Under the pieces are notes generated by a model that was given only the letters and a program-made list of their open reading frames with translations, did no database searches and was not told the origin of the DNA. Source: Cladopsammia gracilis (lineage: Eukaryota > Cnidaria > Anthozoa > Scleractinia > Dendrophylliidae). From it: 64,000 nt of DNA. This document shows, in pieces, positions 46,601 to 55,600 of this stretch. Numbering within the stretch: the stretch's first letter is position 1; every line of letters starts with the position of its first letter. The position numbers and the translations under genes were made by a program. The DNA is taken from assembly GCA_022457155.1 (NCBI GenBank), contig JAJGOT010000450.1, positions 646,748 through 710,747 on the forward strand, read 5' to 3'.

Positions 46601-49600
46601 ATTTTATATTTGAATTTGTGTGAGGTTATTGTGCTCTATTTTGCGATTATCGCCGAGCGCGGTTCTCTAAAATTTGCCGAATAACGGCTCTTTGTTTTGC
46701 TGTGTTAAAATTTATATTAAAAGATTCTAGCGATGATTTTAGCTGAAGAGAATTTTTGTGTAAGCCTTTTTCGTTACATAATTTATTCATATAAAAAGTT
46801 AAGGCTTTAATTATTCCCCATGCAAAAACATTTTGCAGCAGTTTGTCAGTATTAGGTTGTTTATCTTGATTTTCTAAAATGATTCCCGCAAACTCGTTCA
46901 CTTGGCTCTCGCAGTCATTCAAGTTTGTTATTGTAAAAAACAAATCGACCGCATTTTTCCATAGTCTATACTCTCATCGACCATAGAAATTACGCCATAC
47001 ATTGTCAAAACTTGGCAGTGAAACCACTCGCCTAACGGTTCGTGGTTCCACTTGAGATTTGAACATTTTATGATGTCATTTCTGTGGTTGATGAGAGTAA
47101 AGACCATGGAAAAATGCGGTCATTTTGTTATTTTACCACAATTGCCGTTTAACTCGCAATATGATTGGTCGACGTGAGTGGTAAATGAGAGTCCAGACAA
47201 CGGTGCTTACGCTAACATCACGTGCGCTTGAAAACAACCAATCAGATTGCGAGAAAGTTATAGACAACGCTTGCTCTTTCTTTGCTGTCACGTTTTGTAA
47301 CAAGACTTCGATTTTTCCTTATATTTTTTCTTAATATTGTTGTAAAAAACAAATTTACACCGGTTTTCCGTGGTGTGGACTCTTATTTACCACGATTTAC
47401 GTCATCACATGGTGAAAATTTGTTGCTGACTCATTCGGCTGCGCCTCGTGAGTCCACAACATTTTGACCATGTGATGACGTAAATCGTGGTAAATAAGAG
47501 TCCACACCACGGAAAACCGGTGTAAATTTGTTAAATTCCATCCATTTCCATCCTGGCCATCTGCAGCCCAAGACACTTACTTTAGCTGAGCACTTGAAGA
47601 ATAATATCATTTTAAACTTAACTGGACCATTATTTTTTTTTCCGCTGATATAAATAAATCTTTTGGCTTTTTAAAGTACCGTATTTTCTCGATTCAATGC
47701 CTGGCCCCGAATAAACACCAGGTATAATAGAGGAAGTTGTAACTAAGCCACTCAAATGTTTATTTGTAATATCATAAACTTAAGATTTAAGGGCAAGGTA
47801 CACAGCTGCCAAGAAAAACGAATAATAACCTTTTCTTAAAAAAATTGGGGGCGAGAAAAAACTACTGATTCAAGGAAACGCCGGGTCCACTAGGCCAAGT
47901 TTGAAATAAACGTCGGGGGGCGTTTAATTGAGAAAATAGGGTAACTAAAAATGGTGACAAAGCCCTTTTAAAACCCCGATGCTTTAGGTAACCTAGATAA
48001 AATATTTCTTTCCTTTTGAGCCTTTTTCAATGTACATCCACATCCACATGTACATGAGCATACATGTACATAATTACATGATTACATGAGCATACATGTA
48101 CATAAGTAAGTACATGAGTACATAAGTACATGAGCATACATGTACATAATTGGGGTGGCAAGATCTTGAGACACGAAGGAAGATCATTGATTTGACATTG
48201 TTTTTTAAGATCAAGACAGGAAATGTACGGATATCTTTCCCGGATGATCTTCGCACGGTGGTCTGTCCCTACTTGACACGAGCTAGTGTACAGCACCCAT
48301 TCCAATACCAACGTTATTCATCTAATGTTAACGCCCACAAGTTTTCTTTTTTTGTAAGAACTGTTCCCGCTTGGAACGCTTTGTCTCCAGCTTTTGTATG
48401 TGCTGACTCTGTTGCTGCGTTTCATTCAAGTATTTGTAACAATTTCACGTATTGACGAATTTTTTTTTTTTTTTTCGCTGTCAATGTCATGAGCTTCCGT
48501 GTTCTGACCGCCCATTGCCGGATTAGCTTGCTAAAGGCAATTATGTTAATTAAAGTTAAAGTTAAAGCATAGCCCAAAACATTCACTGGTCCGAACACGC
48601 AACCAAGGTGCAGATCTACTGAACACTATCACCCATCTCAGAGGTTATGTCAAAGCGCCTCCAGTTTGCCGGTCACTACTTCAGAGCTGAAGGAGAAATC
48701 ATTTCCTCCCTCCTCCTATGAAGACCTTGTGGTACTGTCCGCTCAAAGAGGATGACATTCCCGGACGTTTTTTTCCTGTGACTTAGGATTAGAACTGGAT
48801 TATTTGGCGATGGCAATGCAGGACCATGATGTGTGGAGTGATATTGTTCTGCTAGTTCCGGTTGCACTCCCATTAAGTGTTAATACCACTGTGTAATTAA
48901 TTAGACACTTGTTTTTTACAGGTTGGCCATTTGATTCAACAAGCATCAGGTAGATCCAACTTGAAGAACACCACACTGGAACTGGGTGGCAAGAGTCCTA
49001 ACATTGTCTTTGCCGATACCAATCTTGATTACGCTGTAGACAAAAGCCACTTAGCACTCTTCTTCAATCAGGGTCAATGTTGCTGTGCTGGAAGTCGCAC
49101 CTTTGTAGAGGAATCGATTTATGACGAGTTTGTGGAGCGAACCAAGGAAAGAGCCTTAAACAGAGTGGTGGGTAATCCGTTTGACCTCAAGACCGAGCAA
49201 GGACCACAGGTACTGCACTAATTCTTTATCTACTTACACTGTAAGCTCTGTCTACATTCAGTAATGCATTCTTAACTCGTGAATATGCAAAGCATTGAAC
49301 GAGTTAAAGCAGACGGGGACAAAATGCAACTTTTTATTCCTACCCTCCCTCCCTCCCTTCCTTCCTCCCTCCCTTCCTTCCGAAACAGGCTTGCGCATAT
49401 ATTTTGTCCATTCCAAAAGCGATAGCTAATGGTCACCTGCCTTACCCATGGGGATGGTATTGGAGGGAGGGGAGGGTGAGGAGTTGGACACAGGGCATGG
49501 GGTATTGGTGAATATGCAATGGTCACCTGCCTTACCCATGGGGATGGTATTGGAGGGAGGAGAGTTGGACACAGGGCATGGGATATTGGTGAATATGCAA

Positions 49601-52600
49601 TGGTCACCTGCCTTACCCATGGGGATGGTATTGGAGGGAGGGGAGGGTGAGGAGTTGAACACAGGGCATGAGGTATTGGTGAATATGTAATGGTCACCTA
49701 CCTTACCCATGGGGATGGTATTGGAAGGAGGGGAGGGTGGGGAGTTGGACACAGGGCATGGGGTATTGGTGAATATGCAATGGTCACCTGCCTTACCCAT
49801 GGGGATGGCATTGGAGGGAGGGGAGGGTGGGGAGTTGGACACAGGGCATGGGGTATTGGTGAATATGCAATGGTCACCTGCCTTACCCATGGGGATGGTA
49901 TTGGAGGGAGGGGAGGGTGAGGAGTTGAACACAGGGCATGAGGTATTGGTGAATATGTAATGGTCACCTACCTTACCCATGGGGATGGTATTGGAAGGAG
50001 GGGAGGGTGGGGAGTTGGACACAGGGCATGGGGTATTGGTGAATATGCAATGGTCACCTGCCTTACCCATGAGGATGGCATTGGAGGGAGGGGAGGGTGG
50101 GGAGTTGGACACAGGGCATGGGGTATTGGTGAATATGCAATGGTCACCTGCCTTACCCATGGGGATAGTATTGGAGGGAGGGGAGGGTGGGGAGTTGGAC
50201 ACAGGGCATGGGGTATTGGTGAATATGTAATGGTCACCTGCCTTACCCATGGGGATGGCATTGGAGGGAGGGGAGGGTGGGGAGTTGGACACAGGGCATG
50301 GGGTATTGGTGAATATGTAATGGTCACCTGCCTTACCCATGGGGATGGTATTGGAGGGAGGGGAGGGTGAGGAGTTGGACACAGGGCATGGGGTATTGGT
50401 GAATATGTAATGGTCACCTGCCTTACCCATGGGGATAGCATTGGAGGGAGGGGAGGGTGGGGAGTTGGACACAGGGCATGGGGTATTGGTGAATCTGTAA
50501 TGGTCACGTGCCTTACCCACGGGGACGGCATTGGAGGGAGGGGAGTTTTTTTTTTGGGGGGGGGTCTGTGGGGGTGGGAAGTTGACACAGAGGGTGGGGT
50601 CGGTGGAGCAAAACGCATAGAGGAGAGGTTTGGAAGGTTGTTTCTTATTCACTAGTTGACTTCTAGGAGCCTTTGATTGTGCTAGTCACTGAGTATTGCT
50701 GTTAGAGGGGGATTTCGGGATCGGAAATTCAATAAGCGCTGACCTCCTTCTGGTTAGCTCAGTTGGTAGAACACTAGTCTACAGATCAAGAGGTCACAGG
50801 TTCGAATCCCGGCCGGACCAACAACCAGGGTCGTAAAATAACTGTGGACGGAGGTGCTGCCTTTGTCATGGTCATGTATCTGCAAATGGTTAGACGTTCA
50901 TGTTGCTTGGATGACCACATAAAATTGGTGGTCCATCTTCAATTGGGATATAAAAGCACCACAGAAGACTGAAAGGCCCATGTTCACCCAATCAGCTTTG
51001 CATGCTTGTGTTTTTGTTTTGAAACAGTTCAATTGTTCAATGTAGCATTATGATTGGCTGGCACATGGATTTTCCGTCTGTGCGAAAATCAGCCTGGGTG
51101 TGCAAAGCAGATTGGGTGAACATGGTCCTTTAACAAAACCCTGGCTGTGACCACCCTTAGTGCCATACATTGTTCATGAGTGGGGTGGGTGAGATGAGAT
51201 CAACAATGGACCGACAGCAGTTGTCTGAGGCTCTTTCATGACCTGACTTCCCATCTCATTCTCATAAGTATATGTAAAGCACCATGAGATGCATACAATA
51301 TGATAGCTATAGAAGTCTTTCATTTTTTTTAATCTCTGAAATTTCACGGTTAAAATCACTGATGGCATCTTGGGTAAACTTGTTTATCTAGGAATCTTTA
51401 AAGTGCAAAAACTGATTGGTCTGTTGAACTGGAAGCCATGAGGAACTCAACAGAACGATGTCTAAAACTTGCATGGTTTCTTCTGTAAGGTTGAGCCGAT
51501 ACGGCCTTTTTCCAATAGATACGATACAAATGCAATATTTATCGATGTTTGGCTGTTTTTTATATTGATATTACGATGTTGTCGCTTGAGACTCGTATTA
51601 TAACATGGCTTTAACGAGTCAAGAACGCGATTACTGATTGATAGTTGCAATCAACTTAAGCAAAAACTTGAATTCTCATGCAGGCAACACAAACTCATCA
51701 AGTCTTTTCTCATGGTGGACATGGTACTTTACTTTATTGTATATGTTGTGGTGCAGTTTTGTCCTTTTTGTTCAAATTTTATTTTCCTTTGTTTTTGGGT
51801 ATGGAAATGTATGATAATGAGTTTTAAACAAAGGAAAATAAAATTTGCACCTAGGATAAAATTGCACCACAACATATACTTTATTGAGAGTCCCCCCAAA
51901 GGCTTTTCAACTGACCATTGCAATAACATGATAAAATATGAAAAATGTATATAATTATAAACTGGATATAAAACTAAATAAAATTAAAAAAGTTATGTGG
52001 TACAGGTACGCTCTAAAAAGAATGCAGTCTGTAAGAACACACCAATTTCAAAATATCAAATTCTAACTTTACTCCGAGGCTTGGGATAATAAAACAAAAG
52101 AAGGTAATTATTCATCCCTGAACCTCAATGTGTGTTGTTTTATTTCCTGTAGCCTCAGAACCAAGTAAGAATTTTAAAATATCGAAATTGACCTGCATGT
52201 ATTGCTACGCCATGTGGTCACGTGCGCATTATGGAGAAGTATCGGCAAGTATCGAATATCCAGATATCGAATATTGAAATACTTGGTATCGATATAGACC
52301 CATTCTTAGTTTTGTCAAGTGACAGCTATAGTAACACAGCAATGTTACTTTTGACTGTGTTTTTTTTAAAGGTGGATAATGCGCAGTTAGGCAAGATTTT
52401 GGCGCTCATAGAGAGTGGTACCAAGGAAGGAGCAACACTTGTGGCTGGAGGAGAAAGACATGGCGACAAGGGATTCTTTGTTAAGCCCACTGTATTCTGT
52501 GACGTTCAGGATGACATGACAATTGCCAAAGAGGAGGTTTGTGAAAGGGACATTGTCAGTTAGGCTTATAATCGGCAATTTTACGGTATTTGTTAGCGAC

Positions 52601-55600
52601 GGAATTGGAACCCATGACCACTTTTCGCACACCATAGTTACTGCCACTGAGTGGTTTTTGGAAGATGCGAGTCAAAAAATTATCCTCTTGCAAACATTAG
52701 CGAGTAAGTATTTTTTTTCCCTAATAAAATTTGGAGTGAACGTTCTTGGAGAATGTTGTGGTGTTTTGTGTTAGCCACTTGCCAGCGGCTTTACACGGAA
52801 GCTGTGCACACTTTATCTACGCATTCACATTTTGTTGGAATCAGCAACGTGACAGAAGAGAATGAATTTCACGCTTTGGGAGTCGCTACCGGTAACGTGA
52901 CCGACGATGACAACGTCTTGCCTGACAACCCCGAGCCGCCAAAGAAACAACAGGACAACGGCAAAGAAGACCACAAAATTAACAGTATACTATTTCAGCA
53001 TTTTTATTTTATTTTCAGTCATCAAAGGCAAAAATGACTGCAAAAACATAGCTAGTGACTTTACTAGTTTTGCTAGTAGAAAAAAATCTTTTTAGCAGAA
53101 CTATGCTAGTGGACTAAAAGATAAGGCGTCGTTCACACTTGGTGCCCGAGCACTGTGCCCGGGCACCGATACCAATTTTGAATGCGGGTTCACATTCGGT
53201 GCCCACCTCTGACCTTCCGCCGTTTTGAAACTGTAGAGCAGGAATTTGTGGGTAAAATAACTGCTAGGAGCAGGAGTTTGTGGGTAAAGTTCTTGAGCAC
53301 TCGCCAGAATCGGGTGCAGACTTGTGCCCGTGCCTGATTCAGTGCCTGAGTACAAGGTCTCGACCTTGTACCCGTGCCCCAGCACCGTGCGCAATTATTG
53401 GCACGGGTACTTACAAAAAGCCGTCTTCACATTGGTGCCTGTCAGGCACAGCCGTGCCTGACGGGCACCAATGTGAACACGGCTTGTGCCCGTGCCCGAT
53501 TCAGTGCCTGAGTACAAGGTATCGACCTTGTACCCGTACCCGAGCACCGTGCCCAATTATTGGCACGGGCACTTACAAAAAGCCGTGTTCACATTGGTGC
53601 TCGTCGGGCACGGTGCTCGGACACCAAGTGTGAACGATGCCTTTCGACCCCTGACCACCCGAGGATCTAGCTACAAAGGTTCCTTGAACCAAAGAAGAAC
53701 TGGACCCTTGTGGTAACCTCATATATCTGAAAACCAGAAATGTGATCTTGACGCTTTGTTGTTGTTGTGATAGATTTTCGGGCCTGTGATGCAAATCTTG
53801 AAGTTCAAAGGCATGAATGACCTGATTGAAAGAGCCAACAACACCAAATATGGCTTGGCAGCGTCCGTGTTTACAAGTGACATCGACAAGATGAATACCA
53901 TTGCCTCCGGCGTACGTGCCGGTGTTGTGTGGTAAGTTACTGAGAATTTTAGACTTGCGACATAGCACGTTTTAAAAGCGTCCACAGTACTCCAGAAAGA
54001 ATCAAATAAGTTTGTCTCAGTGTTCTTTACTTTGGGATGAAAATAAAATGAAATTTTTGCCAGCATCTCGTGCAGTGCTGGAAGTAATATTTCAAAAACG
54101 AGCATGAGTGTTTCATCAGGTTTCCAAACTCCTAGAAACTTAAGAAAGCTCGAGCGCTTTTGTTGTTTTGAGGTGTTGGGAAACCCGATGAAACGTGAAG
54201 CACGATGATTTGGAATGACTTAGAACTCCGACAAATAAAATAAGAATAGCCTTGAAACAGTGCTTTTTTATCAGGGTCTTTGTTTCGGTTTACTTTAAAT
54301 CAAAGAAATTGATATCAAGAACTAAGTCACATTCACATTTATTTTATAATTAAACTAGAGAAACGAAATGAAAGTTAATTAAATAAACGCCCCTTTAAAA
54401 TTAGCAAAAAGTAAGAAATTCCCGCGCTTTAATTGGATCATATGAACACCATCCAAACCAAAGAAAGTGTCCAAAGGTACAGTTGTAATAGACAGTGTCC
54501 ACAGATAATAGACAGCATCCACATGTAATAGACAGTGTCCACAGATAATAGACATTATAATTCAACACATTGATACACTGCCCAAATATGGTCAAAAAGT
54601 TATTGATATACGCTATGTCTGCATGACGTATATCCAGCGATGGAGGTAGTGTATTTTCGTTTATTATTTTTCAGGGTGAACTGCTATGATGTTATAGATG
54701 CCCAGGCTCCATTTGGCGGTTTCAAGATGTCTGGAGTGGGAAGGGAACTGTGAGTTCATTTGTAGTCTCTTTAGCCGATTTTCCTTAGCCATTCCTCCTT
54801 AATAGCCCAATTTAGATATATTAAAATTCAACTTGAAACAAAAGACATCACTACACGATGCAAAGTTTGAAAATGAAACCATTAACGTTAACTTTGCCTC
54901 AGGCTCCAAAAGTTCCTCCAACTGAACGTTTGAACTGCTGAAGCGAGTATTTGAAGCTTCCATGTGACATTTGCATGTACTCTGTTTAAGTGTTCGTTCC
55001 CTCGATAACAGTTTTGCAGAGAAGGGTTTTACACATATTTCTCACGATTTTTCTCCACGATTTCTCACTTTGCTCGCTGTATAAAACTCTCAAAGTAAAA
55101 TTATTTTTCATTCATCACTTTTTGCGGCGTTTGTTGACTCATACTATTCTCCTTGCGGGCTACACGATAGGACGCCTGACAGATTTTATTACCGTAACTG
55201 CTAAAAATATCACCGGATTTTGGGCTGATTTGGTCTCGCCATGGGTATTTTGGCTCGACTGCGTCTTGCCAAAATACGAACCATGGCTCGACCAAACTCG
55301 TCTGATAGAGCAGTTTTCATTTGAGTGTCGTAAAACCAAAACCAAAGTAATTACTCTGACCAATCACAGCAGTCGTAAACAATCCAATGAACCAATCAGA
55401 GCTCGAAGCAATTACATGTCGCTGGCGCCAAGGGCGGGAAAACGCGTGCGAGCAAGTCACGATTGGTTTTGGTTTTACTTCTGATTGGTCGAGAAAGTGG
55501 CGCGAGATATTTTAGCCAATCACAAAGCGTAGCAATGCAAAACCAAAGCAATTGTGTAATTACTTTCGACACTCAATTGACAACTGCTCTATGCCGCCAA

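Noticed and set aside
49430..50545. Possible CRISPR-like array
   Set aside because: The repeat units are contiguous 90-mers without unique spacers, in an animal gene intron.
49426..50652. A 408-codon repetitive minus-strand frame and overlapping plus-strand frames
   Set aside because: All arise from the 90-bp minisatellite, whose period is a multiple of three. They lie in an ALDH intron and have no family resemblance.
50746..50820. Functional tRNA gene
   Set aside because: Boxes A and B are good, but anticodon and T stems are mispaired and the sequence continues into a SINE body.
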